A stretch of DNA of 64,000 nucleotides from Aquiluna sp. (GCA_021741585.1 JAIOXN010000001.1:673059-737058); one strand, 5' to 3'; positions 1-8,096 are shown, counted from the first letter of the stretch. Notes: generated from the sequence alone by a model not told the origin. Numbers and translations: made by a program.

Positions 1-873
1 AGCACCCTCTCGGGTTGCCACGTTTCCACCAACGATGTCGGTGTGCTTAGCAAATGGCTCTAGCTTGAGCTTTCTAATCATTTCCAAAACTGCAGAATTG
101 TGGCCGTGGGCGGTGTCAACGATCAACATGTCAACTCCGGCCTCAACCAATGCCATTGAGCGCTCCCAAGCATCTGGACCGACACCAACAGCAGCGCCTA
201 CCAAGAGCCTTCCGGCGCCATCCTTGGATGCGTTTGGATACTTCTCGCTCTTGTCGAAATCTTTGACGGTAATAAGGCCACGGAGTTTGCCGTTGTCATC
301 AACTAGTGGCAACTTCTCGATACGGTGCTGAGCAAGGAGCGCCATTGCCTCATCGGGATTGATTCCGGCCTTGCCGACAATTAGTGGCATTGGGGTCATC
401 ACATCTTTAACCAATGTCGTGGTTCTTTGAACCTCCAACACAAATCTCATGTCGCGGTTTGTGACGATGCCGATGAGCTTGCCGTCTTCATCCACCACTG
501 GAAGGCCAGAGACGCGGTATTTACCGCAAAGGTCATCAACTTCCTGAATGGTGGCGTAGGCGGTTGTGGTTACCGGGTGGGAAACCATTCCAGCTTCACT
601 TCTTTTGACTAGATCGACCTGATTGGCCTGAGCCTCAATAGAAAGGTTGCGGTGCAAAATTCCAAGACCACCCTGGCGAGCCATCGCGATTGCCATCCTG
701 GCCTCAGTGACTGTGTCCATTGCTGAAGAAATCAGCGGGATGTGGATGGAAATATTTTTAGAAACCTGGGTTGCAGTGCTCACAGCCGAAGGGATCACAT
801 CAGATTGCCCAGGCAACAACAGCACGTCATCGTAGGTAAGGCCGACAAGGGAAAATGGGTCTTGTAGCTCCAA
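1..873 (-). CDS. guaB: IMP dehydrogenase, N-terminal 291 residues (cut by window edge)
   Basis: IMP dehydrogenase oxidises IMP to XMP with NAD, the committed step of GMP synthesis, in the cytosol. The visible part starts with the typical LVGLTYDDVLLLPG stretch, then the PLISSAMDTVTE segment, two CBS repeats (about residues 95-210) and the DTAHGHN and VGGNVAT strands of the TIM barrel. The catalytic cysteine loop lies beyond the window edge. The start is a TTG at 873, the only start codon after an in-frame TGA at 885, with GAGG about 7 bases upstream. It is transcribed away from the liv operon across a divergent 220 bp spacer. Identity is certain; only the 3' part is missing. Confidence 0.97.
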   Translation of the reverse strand, partial: MELQDPFSLVGLTYDDVLLLPGQSDVIPSAVSTATQVSKNISIHIPLISSAMDTVTEARMAIAMARQGGLGILHRNLSIEAQANQVDLVKRSEAGMVSHPVTTTAYATIQEVDDLCGKYRVSGLPVVDEDGKLIGIVTNRDMRFVLEVQRTTTLVKDVMTPMPLIVGKAGINPDEAMALLAQHRIEKLPLVDDNGKLRGLITVKDFDKSEKYPNASKDGAGRLLVGAAVGVGPDAWERSMALVEAGVDMLIVDTAHGHNSAVLEMIRKLKLEPFAKHTDIVGGNVATREGA

Positions 874-967
874 GAGACAACCTCACTGATTGATTTGCTG
901 GGTTTGCTGGTCGCCCAATAATCCTACCTTTGCCCAAAGGGTTATTGGAAAGGCATAAAAACCGCAA

Positions 968-994
968 AATTCCAAAATGTAACAAAACTGTTTC
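968..994. promoter_or_regulatory. possible GlnR-like nitrogen operator between guaB and liv
   Basis: On the minus strand the order is GAAAC-6 nt-GTTAC-6 nt-GAATT. This matches the alternating a/b half sites (gTnAC and GaAAc, 6 nt apart) described for actinobacterial GlnR, with the last half site degenerate (3 of 5). It lies about 100 bp before the liv permease gene. Nitrogen control of an amino-acid importer would make sense, but this is motif matching by eye and no glnR gene is in the window. Confidence 0.25.
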
Positions 995-1030
995 ACACTC
1001 AGTTAGGCATGTTGAATCATCGCTGCTAAT

Positions 1031-1050
1031 GTTTTTGGAAACCCAAAAAC
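1031..1050. promoter_or_regulatory. 8-bp inverted repeat in the liv leader
   Basis: GTTTTTGG and CCAAAAAC form perfect 8-bp arms around a 4-base AAAC loop, 46 bases before the permease start. It has no T-run after it on the plus strand, so it is not an obvious terminator. It could be an operator or an RNA hairpin in the 5' leader. Confidence 0.4.
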
Positions 1051-1096
1051 TGGGATTGTTCCGCGGGCATTGACGCCCACACGATTTGGAGGACCT

Positions 1097-2401
1097 GTGC
1101 TATTCCTCTCTGCGCTCAACCCTAAGCGGTTGTTGCAAGCACTCATTGTTCTAGTAATTGCCTTGATTGTTGGGGCTGGCTTATTCACGACCCCAGCCAA
1201 CGCTGACAGCGTTGGCGACATCAATGGACCAGGTGTCTCAGGAAACGTTCGCGTTGATGGTGAACCGGTTGCCGGGGTTCGCATGATTGTTGAAGGTGGC
1301 GGCTACAGTGCCGAAACCGTAACGGACGCAAATGGCCAGTGGTTTATTGGTGTCCCAAGCAAGGACCCAACCTATAACGTCACCATTGACGAGAGCACTC
1401 TGCCTGAGGGCGTAGTTGTCCTCGAAGGCGAGCCAACTCAGCAAGTAACACTTGATCGAGGCGACCGCGTCGTAAAGAATTTCTTTATCGGTGAGGGCGT
1501 CCGAAATGTTGTGAGCTTTGGCGATCAGCTGATTGCTCGTTTGGTCTACGGTCTCAACTTCGGTCTGATGCTTGGACTTGCAGCAGTGGGTCTGTCGCTG
1601 GTGTTTGGTACAACCGGACTCTCAAACTTTGCTCACTCCGAGATGGTTACCTTTGGTGCCGTTGCCGCATTGATTTTGGGCTCCACACTGCAGCTTCCTA
1701 TGTGGGTTGCAATTCCAGCGGCTGTTTTGCTTTCCGGTGGATTTGGTTGGGCGCTTGATGCCGGACTCTGGAAGCCGCTGAGAAAGCGCGGCCTTGCACT
1801 GGTGCAGTTGATGATTGTTTCGATTGGTCTCTCACTAGCTGTTCGCTACATCTTCCAGTACTTCATTGGTGGTGGCACCGAGCAGCTGCCTGGATTTGAT
1901 GCACCAAAAATTCCGTTGTTTGGATCTGTTGCGCTTTCGGTGACCGACCTGGTTTCCATGGCCTTGAGCCTGATTGTTATTGGTGCATTTGCCTGGTGGC
2001 TAATGAGGACCAAGACCGGTAAGGCCACTCGCGCAATCTCGGATAACCCAGATCTAGCTGCTGCATCGGGTATCGATGTAGACAAGGTGATTCGCGTGGT
2101 TTGGATCGTTTCCGCGGCCATGGCAGGTCTCGCCGGTGTGCTTTGGGCCTACTTCCGCCCCGGTATCAAGTGGGACATGGGTGCCCAGATTCTGCTCTTG
2201 ATTTTTGCCGCTGTGACACTGGGTGGTCTGGGAACCGCATTTGGTGCCCTTGCCGGTGCAATCGTGGTTGGTGTGCTGGTTGAGACTTCGAGCCTGTTTA
2301 TCCCAGCCGACCTCAAGTACGTTGGCGCGCTTGTGGTTTTGATTTTGGTACTGCTATTTAGACCTCAAGGTCTCTTGGGTCGAAAACAACGGATTGGTTA
2401 G
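1097..2401 (+). CDS. livH: branched-chain amino-acid ABC permease (LivH type) with extra exported N-terminal domain
   Basis: This is one of two membrane subunits of a HAAT-family importer for branched-chain amino acids or related substrates. Residues about 8-33 form a hydrophobic signal/anchor ending in ANADS. Residues about 45-130 form a hydrophilic beta-rich module with GPGVSGNVRVDG, VTDANGQW and GVPSKD features, like carboxypeptidase-regulatory or SdrD-B folds. From about residue 140 a standard LivH permease follows, with roughly eight membrane helices and the loop sequence NFAHSEMVTFGA. At 434 residues it is about 140 longer than a typical LivH. I chose GTG at 1097 because GGAGG lies just upstream; a TTG at 1070 is in frame but lacks such a site. 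It leads the livHMGF operon. Confidence 0.9.
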   Translation: MLFLSALNPKRLLQALIVLVIALIVGAGLFTTPANADSVGDINGPGVSGNVRVDGEPVAGVRMIVEGGGYSAETVTDANGQWFIGVPSKDPTYNVTIDESTLPEGVVVLEGEPTQQVTLDRGDRVVKNFFIGEGVRNVVSFGDQLIARLVYGLNFGLMLGLAAVGLSLVFGTTGLSNFAHSEMVTFGAVAALILGSTLQLPMWVAIPAAVLLSGGFGWALDAGLWKPLRKRGLALVQLMIVSIGLSLAVRYIFQYFIGGGTEQLPGFDAPKIPLFGSVALSVTDLVSMALSLIVIGAFAWWLMRTKTGKATRAISDNPDLAAASGIDVDKVIRVVWIVSAAMAGLAGVLWAYFRPGIKWDMGAQILLLIFAAVTLGGLGTAFGALAGAIVVGVLVETSSLFIPADLKYVGALVVLILVLLFRPQGLLGRKQRIG

Positions 2402-2411
2402 GAGGTAGAAC

Positions 2412-3395
2412 ATGAACTGGGGACAGATTTTCTCAAACACTTTGGAGAGCTTGCTCACTCCAACCACTCTGGCTTATGCGCTAGCAGCCCTTGGACTTGC
2501 AATGCACTTTGGTTTTGCGGGTCTACTCAACTTTGGTATCGCGGGCTTCATGGCCGTTGGTGCCTATGGCTACGCGATCTCCGTGCTCACCTTTGGTTTG
2601 CCTTGGTGGGCTGGAATGCTCATGGGTGTCGCAGCTTCGATTGTTTTCTCGCTGATCATGGGTATCCCAACCCTGCGACTTCGTGGTGACTATCTGGCGA
2701 TTGTGACCATTGCCGCGGCTGAGATCCTAAGACTGTTGTTCCTAACTACAGCTTTCGAGCCGGTTACCGGATCAGCAGACGGTCTATTTGGATACAACAA
2801 CGCCGGTGGCTTCAATGCTGCCAACCCGTTCCCACCAGGGTCCTACGGCTTTGGCCCGTGGACCTATAACGCTGAAAAGCTCTGGGTTGTTACCTTTGGT
2901 TTGATCATCTTGGCGCTTTGCGTGTTCTTGCTTTGGTCGCTAATGCGTTCACCTTGGGGAAGGGTTATCAAGGGTATCCGCGAGGATGAGGATGCTGTCC
3001 GTGCCCTTGGAAAGAACGTCTTTGCATACAAGATGCAGGCACTAATCATTGGTGGTGTCTTCGGAGCCCTTGGTGGAATCGTTTATGCAGCTTTTGCAAA
3101 CGTCTCCCCAGGTGTTTATGTCACCTCACTGACCTTCTTTGTATGGACCGCTTTGCTTCTTGGTGGAGCAGCAACCATCTTCGGTCCGGTTGTCGGATCA
3201 ATCATCTTCTGGGTCTTGCAGGCGTTCTTGACAAACGTTCTGCCAGAGCTTGCGGTGAATGGAATTCTTCCAATCTCTGGCACCCAGGCAGCAACCATCA
3301 AGTACATCTTGATTGGTGCTGGATTGATGCTTCTGGTTATTTATCGCCCACAGGGCATCTTCGGAAACAAGAAGGAGTTGACCTTTGTCAAGTAA
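2412..3395 (+). CDS. livM: branched-chain amino-acid ABC permease (LivM type)
   Basis: This is the second membrane subunit of the importer. The 327 residues contain about eight to nine hydrophobic helices, the LivM-like NFGIAGFMAVGAY motif near the N-terminus and the cytoplasmic coupling-loop region SPWGRVIKGIREDEDAVRALGKN cut short here to its key GRVIKGIREDE core (about residue 190). The C-terminus ends in YRPQGIFG, usual for the family. ATG at 2412 follows TAGGAGGTAGAAC, giving a strong ribosome site 10 bases after the preceding stop, so translation with livH is likely coupled. The TTG start of livG overlaps its last 11 bases. Confidence 0.95.
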   Translation: MNWGQIFSNTLESLLTPTTLAYALAALGLAMHFGFAGLLNFGIAGFMAVGAYGYAISVLTFGLPWWAGMLMGVAASIVFSLIMGIPTLRLRGDYLAIVTIAAAEILRLLFLTTAFEPVTGSADGLFGYNNAGGFNAANPFPPGSYGFGPWTYNAEKLWVVTFGLIILALCVFLLWSLMRSPWGRVIKGIREDEDAVRALGKNVFAYKMQALIIGGVFGALGGIVYAAFANVSPGVYVTSLTFFVWTALLLGGAATIFGPVVGSIIFWVLQAFLTNVLPELAVNGILPISGTQAATIKYILIGAGLMLLVIYRPQGIFGNKKELTFVK

Positions 3396-4275
3396 TCAAA
3401 CCCCCGAAAAGGCAACTGGCCTTCACATCGGAACTCCTGCTCCAGGTTGCAAAAAGACCAACCCAATGCTCGTTATTGATCATGTCAAAAAGAGCTTTGG
3501 TGGTCTCACTGCAGTTGATGTTGAACACCTCGAGATTCCAACCGGTGCAATCACTGCGCTAATTGGTCCAAACGGTGCCGGTAAAACCACACTGTTTAAC
3601 CTATTGACAGGATTCGACTCCCCTGACACTGGTACCTGGTCTTTCCAGGGAACCTCGCTCTCAGGCGTGCCTTCATTCAAGGTGGCTCAGATGGGTCAGG
3701 TTAGAACCTTCCAGCTCACCAAGGCATTGAGCTTGCTCACCGTTTTGGAGAACATGAAGCTGGGAGCCAAGAACCAAGCTGGTGAAGGGCTTCTGAAATC
3801 CCTCATCCCAAGCATCTGGCGCAAGCAAGACCAGGAAATTGAAGTTAAAGCTATGGAGCTGCTAAAGCGCTTCAAGCTGGATACCAAGAAGGATGACTTT
3901 GCTGCGTCGCTATCCGGTGGGCAGCGCAAGCTCTTGGAAATGGCAAGAGCACTTATGACCGATCCAGTATTGGTCATGCTTGATGAGCCAATGGCAGGTG
4001 TGAACCCTGCCTTGACTCAGTCGCTATTGGATCACGTTTTGGATCTCAAGAACCAGGGCATGACTGTTCTGTTTGTTGAGCACGATATGCACATGGTTCG
4101 CCACATCGCCGACTGGGTTGTCGTGATGGCCGAAGGCAAGGTTGTTGCCGAAGGTCCGCCATCCACAGTCATGAAGGAGCAGGCAGTTATCGATGCCTAC
4201 CTAGGTGCTCACCAAGATACCGACCTTGGTGTCGTAACCGGAAGAATTACCATCGTTGACGAGGGAGATAAGTAA
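3385..4275 (+). CDS. livG: branched-chain amino-acid ABC transporter ATPase (LivG type)
   Basis: This is one of the two cytosolic ATPases that power the importer. Walker A is GPNGAGKT (residues 61-68), the signature is LSGGQRK, Walker B is VLVMLDEP, and the switch histidine sits in VEHDMHMV. A long segment between Walker A and the signature is typical of LivG compared with LivF. The start is a TTG at 3385 overlapping livM by 11 bases, with AAGGAG 7 bases upstream. An ATG at 3466 would remove a hydrophilic 27-residue leader but has a weaker ribosome site. It is followed by livF in the TAATG overlap arrangement. Confidence 0.94.
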   Translation: MSSNQTPEKATGLHIGTPAPGCKKTNPMLVIDHVKKSFGGLTAVDVEHLEIPTGAITALIGPNGAGKTTLFNLLTGFDSPDTGTWSFQGTSLSGVPSFKVAQMGQVRTFQLTKALSLLTVLENMKLGAKNQAGEGLLKSLIPSIWRKQDQEIEVKAMELLKRFKLDTKKDDFAASLSGGQRKLLEMARALMTDPVLVMLDEPMAGVNPALTQSLLDHVLDLKNQGMTVLFVEHDMHMVRHIADWVVVMAEGKVVAEGPPSTVMKEQAVIDAYLGAHQDTDLGVVTGRITIVDEGDK

Positions 4276-4994
4276 TGACTCGAGTAGTTGACGTTCAAGA
4301 TCTAACTGCTGGATACCTGCCTGGAGTGAACATCCTCAATGGCACCAACCTTTATGCAGACAAGGGTGAGCTAATCGGAATCATCGGCCCAAACGGTGCC
4401 GGAAAGTCCACGCTGCTCAAGGCAATCTTTGGGCTAGTTAAGGTTCGTGGTGGCTCCATCAAGCTAAACGGTGAAGAGATTGCAGGGCTTAAGCCCAACC
4501 AGTTGGTTGCCAAGGGTGTTGGATTTATCCCTCAGACCAACAACGTCTTCCCTTCTTTGACTATCGAAGAAAACCTACAAATGGGCATCTTCCAAAACCC
4601 AAAGGATTACGACAAGCAACTTGACTTCGTAGTTTCGATCTTTGCCGAGCTTGGTGCTCGTCTGAAGCAGCGTGCTGGTTCGCTCTCCGGTGGAGAACGC
4701 CAGATGGTTGCCATGGGACGCGCGCTAATGATGGATCCAGCGGTATTGCTTTTGGATGAACCATCTGCAGGTCTAAGCCCAGTTCGCCAGGACGAAGCAT
4801 TCCTTCGCGTCTCTGAGATCAACAAAGCGGGAGTGACCTGCATCATGGTTGAGCAGAACGCAAGACGCTGCCTCCAGATTGCAGATCGTGGCTACGTGCT
4901 TGATCAGGGTAAAGATGCAGTTGTTGGCACCGGTCGTGAGCTTCTAAACGACCCACAGGTCATCGGACTATACCTCGGCACCCTTGGGGACTAG
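4275..4994 (+). CDS. livF: branched-chain amino-acid ABC transporter ATPase (LivF type)
   Basis: This is the second ATPase subunit. It has Walker A GPNGAGKST (residues 38-46), a Q-loop in IPQTNNVFP, signature LSGGERQ, Walker B VLLLDEP and the end motif YLGTLGD. Its 239 residues match the family length. The ATG shares a base with the livG stop (TAATG), so the two ATPases are probably made in equal amounts by coupled translation. Substrate specificity cannot be read from the ATPases. Confidence 0.95.
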   Translation: MTRVVDVQDLTAGYLPGVNILNGTNLYADKGELIGIIGPNGAGKSTLLKAIFGLVKVRGGSIKLNGEEIAGLKPNQLVAKGVGFIPQTNNVFPSLTIEENLQMGIFQNPKDYDKQLDFVVSIFAELGARLKQRAGSLSGGERQMVAMGRALMMDPAVLLLDEPSAGLSPVRQDEAFLRVSEINKAGVTCIMVEQNARRCLQIADRGYVLDQGKDAVVGTGRELLNDPQVIGLYLGTLGD

Positions 4995-5133
4995 AAAACC
5001 TCCTAAAGGCTCTCTAATAGGCGTTGGCGCTGCAATTGGCGTTGCCGTGGGAGTAGCAACTGAAAACCTGGGTCTTTGGCTTGCGCTGGGCGTTGCCATT
5101 GGTGCTGCACTAGATTTTTCACCACGCAAATAG
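4984..5133 (+). CDS. 49-residue glycine-rich small membrane protein (hypothetical)
   Basis: A short frame opens at TTG 4984, inside the last codons of livF, and ends at TAG 5133. After a basic start (MGTRKPPK) it has two segments with glycine/alanine-zipper spacing, GVGAAIGVAVGVA and LALGVAIGAAL, and ends FSPRK. This is what a small integral membrane protein looks like, and such Gly/Ala peptides are common next to transporters in Microbacteriaceae. No good ribosome site is visible, so translation would depend on coupling to livF. I do not know a function. The frame fills the gap exactly up to the terminator. Confidence 0.5.
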   Translation: MGTRKPPKGSLIGVGAAIGVAVGVATENLGLWLALGVAIGAALDFSPRK

Positions 5134-5142
5134 CTTTAGATA

Positions 5143-5180
5143 AAAAACATCCCCTCCGGATAACCGGAGGGGATGTTTTT
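5143..5180. terminator. bidirectional rho-independent terminator, liv operon / livK
   Basis: A 17-bp perfect stem (5143-5159 with 5164-5180) closes a 4-base ATAA loop. A-tract and T-tract flank it on both sides, so it can stop transcripts from livHMGF on plus and from livK on minus. The GC core is CATCCCCTCCGG. Confidence 0.93.
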
Positions 5181-5194
5181 GTTGGAACTAGTTA

Positions 5195-6469
5195 CTAGCC
5201 ACGGATGGTAGCTGGAACGTTGTTTCCATCGAACTGCTGGATCAGGATGTTACCGTCAGTTGGGTCACCCTTTTCGTTGAATGTAACAGCACCTGAAGGG
5301 CCGTCGTAGTCAGCGGTACCACCAGAGATGATGATGTCAGCACACTCAGCAAAGCTGGTGCACTTGGTGCCGTTGCCGGAACCACCAGATACTTCCTGGA
5401 GGGTTACAGACATGTTTGCACCCTGGGTGCTCTTGGCCTCAAGTGCTGCTAGAGCTAGCAAGATCACAGCGTCGTAAGACTCTGGACCATATGCGTTTAG
5501 CTGTAGTGCCTCGTTGCCACGTGCCTGCCAGTTCTCGTCCATCTTCTTTACGAAGTCGCCGATCTTGCTCTCGTTTACACCTGGGTAGGTACCCTTGGCA
5601 CCCTCAAGTGTTCCAGGAGCAAAGTCCTCAGAGTAGTTGGTTAGGTTACCGTCAACAAAGTAAAGGTCCTTTCCAGGGAACTGGGAAACCAGTGCTGGAA
5701 TGATGGTCTTTGCCTCGTCGAAGGTGATCAAAACGATTGCATCTGGGTCGCCCGCAAGTGCCTCGTTGATCTGGCTGGTGAAGTTGGTGTCACCGGTGTT
5801 GTAAGTAGGCTGAGCCAATACGGTTCCACCAGCTGCTTCGAAAGCAGTCTGAGTGAAGCCAGCTAGGCCGGTGCCGTAGGAGTCGTTTAGAACGATCATT
5901 GAGATGTTCTGGTGTCCGTCCTCAGCAATTAGGTTTCCTAGAACTTCACCCTGTAGTACGTCTGAAGGTGCGGTACGGAAGTACAGTCCCTTGTCCTCGT
6001 AGTCAGTTAGTGCAGCCGAGGTGTTAGCTGGTGAGAACTGAATCACACACTCTGCGATAACACGGTCGATGAACTGTAGTGAGGTTCCGGAGGATGCGGC
6101 ACCTAGAATCGCCTGAACGCCAGCGTTCAATAGGCGAGGGATCTCGGTGTCGTAAGCCTTGTTGTCGGTGTCACCCGAGTCACCCCATGTGACGTCGATG
6201 GTGATTCCCTTGCCAGCTGCGTTTACCTCGTCGATTGCGAGTGCAGTTCCAGCCTCTTCAGGTGGGCCTAGGAATGCGAGGTTACCGGTCTGAGGAAGTG
6301 CGGTACCTAGCTTTAGAACTAGATCTCCGCTCTGCTCTGGACCTAGCTCACAGCCGCCAGCGGTGGTAGTCGCGCTGCAACCAGTTAGTACAGCTGCACC
6401 CAAGGCGAAAACACCTAGAGCTGCAGCAGACTTCATGGCAAAGCGTGACTTCTTGTTGGTTTCAGTCAT
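5195..6469 (-). CDS. livK: branched-chain amino-acid type ABC substrate-binding lipoprotein
   Basis: This is the extracytoplasmic solute receptor for the adjacent LivHMGF importer. It has an N-terminal basic stretch, a hydrophobic core and the lipobox VLTGC, so the mature protein should be lipid-anchored at the cysteine. The body is a Peripla_BP_6 fold (LKLGTALPQTGNLAFLG onward, two lobes). ATG 6469 follows AAGGAGCAAGA; an upstream in-frame start at 6520 would add 17 residues before the signal peptide and is rejected. It is convergent to the rest of the operon, not co-transcribed, so receptor and channel can be made at different levels. Confidence 0.94.
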   Translation of the reverse strand: MTETNKKSRFAMKSAAALGVFALGAAVLTGCSATTTAGGCELGPEQSGDLVLKLGTALPQTGNLAFLGPPEEAGTALAIDEVNAAGKGITIDVTWGDSGDTDNKAYDTEIPRLLNAGVQAILGAASSGTSLQFIDRVIAECVIQFSPANTSAALTDYEDKGLYFRTAPSDVLQGEVLGNLIAEDGHQNISMIVLNDSYGTGLAGFTQTAFEAAGGTVLAQPTYNTGDTNFTSQINEALAGDPDAIVLITFDEAKTIIPALVSQFPGKDLYFVDGNLTNYSEDFAPGTLEGAKGTYPGVNESKIGDFVKKMDENWQARGNEALQLNAYGPESYDAVILLALAALEAKSTQGANMSVTLQEVSGGSGNGTKCTSFAECADIIISGGTADYDGPSGAVTFNEKGDPTDGNILIQQFDGNNVPATIRG

Positions 6470-6501
6470 TCTTGCTCCTTGAAATAGCAATTGAGTGGCA
6501 A

Positions 6502-6522
6502 ATGTGGGCAATTTACCCACAT
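6502..6522. promoter_or_regulatory. perfect inverted repeat in the livK leader
   Basis: ATGTGGG (6502-6508) and CCCACAT (6516-6522) flank a 7-base spacer, 32 bases before the livK ATG on its upstream side. It fits an operator for a dimeric repressor or an mRNA hairpin. The regulator is unknown. Confidence 0.45.
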
Positions 6523-6686
6523 CGCTTCCTAAAGCCTAGTGAAAACATGAAAATTCAAAAGCAACCAAAACGCATTAATCACGCAATTTTGACCACGCAT
6601 ATACGAATTTCGTTGATTATCACTGATTCAACTTCGATTTAGGTCAGCGATATGTTGGATATGCTTCGAATTACTAAAAAACAAGG

Positions 6687-6723
6687 CAATTGTTAGCAGT
6701 GAGTAACAATTGGATTGCAATTG
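6687..6723. promoter_or_regulatory. CAATTG repeat cluster between rarD and livK
   Basis: CAATTGTTA (6687-6695) and TAACAATTG (6704-6712) are perfect 9-bp inverted arms, and a third CAATTG lies at 6718-6723. Read on the minus strand the hairpin is followed by CCTTGTTTTTT, so it may be the AT-rich terminator of rarD. The third copy argues for a possible protein-binding array upstream of livK instead. Confidence 0.45.
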
Positions 6724-6724
6724 T

Positions 6725-7636
6725 TTATGGTTGCTCCACAACCAATACTGGATTTCGCTTGCGAAACAGGGCATCCGACGTGAGGATCACAAGGCTCAGC
6801 CAGACCAATCCGAATCCAATCCAGCGCACCGCAGGCATCTCTTCGCCCAAGATGAAATAGGCAGTGGAGAATTGCAATACCGGGGTCAGGTATTGAATGA
6901 ATCCAATCATCGAAAGCGGGATGCGGCTAGCCGCAGCCCCGAACAATATCAACGGCACCGCAGTCAGAATTCCAAAGCCAACCAGAATCGATAATTCAAA
7001 GGTCCCGGTTGCAAGCATGATTGGCCCGGTGGCCGCCACAAAAAACAGTTGGCCGAGCGCAATTGGCATCACAATTGCCGATTCAATAGTGAAAGATTGC
7101 AGCGCCCGAATCTTGCCGCCAACTCGGTTTTTAGCAAGCGAATAGATAGCAAAGCTGATTGCCAGAGCAAAGGCAATCCATGGAGGTCTTCCGTAGTCAA
7201 TCGTCAAAACTACAACTGCGACTAGACCGACACTCAGCGCCACCCACTGCATCCGGCGCAGTTTCTCTTTGAGAAGCAAGACCGCAAACAGGATCGTGAT
7301 GAGTGGGTTCATGAAGTAACCAAGAGAGGATTCGATTGTGTTGCCTGTGGCAACTGCAATGACATAAACCTCCCAGTTGATGAAGATAAAAATTGCCGCC
7401 AGACCCAACCACTTAAGTCGCTTTGGGTTTCTGACCAAAACCCAGATTTCCCGCCAGGTTCTGCTGAGCGTCACCAACAGAGCTGCAAATAGGAAACCAA
7501 ACACCACTCGCCAAACCACAACTTCGAGCGGACTGGCAAATTTTGTGAGATTGATGATTAGCGGGAACGCTCCCCAGATCAAATAAGCGCTAATGCCAAG
7601 GATTAGTCCAGTGGATTGAATCGAGCGCGTCTTCAC
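6725..7636 (-). CDS. rarD: RarD-type EamA/DMT family transporter
   Basis: This inner-membrane drug/metabolite transporter has about ten helices in two EamA repeats. The N-terminal ISAYLIWGAFPL and VVVWRVVFGF segments are characteristic of RarD. RarD was named for a chloramphenicol-sensitivity phenotype, but its natural substrate is not settled. I place the start at GTG 7636, because TAAGCT (7643-7648) precedes it by exactly 6 bases, the leaderless arrangement seen repeatedly here. A TTG two codons upstream is the alternative. It lies 28 bp beyond the groES terminator and has its own promoter. No partner gene is nearby. Confidence 0.88.
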   Translation of the reverse strand: MKTRSIQSTGLILGISAYLIWGAFPLIINLTKFASPLEVVVWRVVFGFLFAALLVTLSRTWREIWVLVRNPKRLKWLGLAAIFIFINWEVYVIAVATGNTIESSLGYFMNPLITILFAVLLLKEKLRRMQWVALSVGLVAVVVLTIDYGRPPWIAFALAISFAIYSLAKNRVGGKIRALQSFTIESAIVMPIALGQLFFVAATGPIMLATGTFELSILVGFGILTAVPLILFGAAASRIPLSMIGFIQYLTPVLQFSTAYFILGEEMPAVRWIGFGLVWLSLVILTSDALFRKRNPVLVVEQP

Positions 7637-7664
7637 ATCCAAAGCTTAGGGGTCCAGAAAATGC

Positions 7665-7696
7665 AAAACGACCCAAGGCGAACCTTGGGTCGTTTT
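7665..7696. terminator. groES rho-independent terminator
   Basis: A perfect 14-bp stem (7665-7678 with 7683-7696) has a CGAA loop on plus, which reads as a stable UUCG tetraloop in the minus-strand RNA. The flanks are A and T tracts. It lies just after the groES stop and is symmetrical, so it could also work on the plus strand. Confidence 0.93.
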
Positions 7697-7707
7697 GGTG
7701 AATTTAT

Positions 7708-8004
7708 TTAGCGCTCGATGATTGCTAGTACGTCGCGTGCAGAGAGCACTAGGTACTCACGGCCGTCGTACTTTAGCTCGGTGCCGCCGTACTTTGAGAA
7801 GATAACGCGGTCGCCAACTGATACGTCAACCGGAATGCGGTCCCCGTCATCATTGAAGCGTCCTGGACCTACGGCAACAACCTCGGCCTCCTGTGGCTTC
7901 TCTTTTGCGGTGTCTGGGATAACCAGACCAGATGCAGTTACCTGCTCTGCCTCAACTGGCAGAACAACAATTCGATCCTCGAGTGGCTTAATTGAAACCG
8001 ACAC
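7708..8004 (-). CDS. groES: co-chaperonin GroES
   Basis: GroES is the 10-kDa lid of the GroEL folding chamber. The 98 residues include [10 protein letters not shown], the mobile loop with [13 protein letters not shown] and the terminal beta-strand region RDVLAIIER. The start is GTG 8004, with AGAGG 6 bases upstream; the nearby ATG at 8006 is out of frame. The gene is monocistronic: a strong terminator follows and no groEL is adjacent, so GroEL must be encoded elsewhere. Two CIRCE operators overlap its promoter, so heat-inducible control by HrcA is expected. Confidence 0.97.
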   Translation of the reverse strand: MSVSIKPLEDRIVVLPVEAEQVTASGLVIPDTAKEKPQEAEVVAVGPGRFNDDGDRIPVDVSVGDRVIFSKYGGTELKYDGREYLVLSARDVLAIIER

Positions 8005-8036
8005 ATTGACCTCTTCTTTACTAAAGATTTTTGGTT

Positions 8037-8063
8037 TTAGCAGACTCGCAGCGCGAGTGCTAA
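8037..8063. promoter_or_regulatory. CIRCE operator 1 (degenerate) at the groES transcription start
   Basis: Read on minus, TTAGCACTC is followed by 9 bases and GTCTGCTAA. The left arm is perfect against the consensus TTAGCACTC-N9-GAGTGCTAA and the right arm matches 7 of 9. It sits over the expected groES transcription start, about 33 bases upstream of the GTG. Confidence 0.85.
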
Positions 8064-8067
8064 TAAA

Positions 8068-8096
8068 ACTTTAGGCCCAAATTAGCACTCAGTCAA
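8068..8096 (-). promoter_or_regulatory. groES promoter between two CIRCE sites
   Basis: On minus, TTGACT (8096-8091), a 17-base spacer and TAAAGT (8073-8068) form a housekeeping-type promoter. The -35 lies in the spacer of CIRCE 2 and the start site falls in CIRCE 1, an arrangement suited to tight HrcA repression. Confidence 0.75.
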
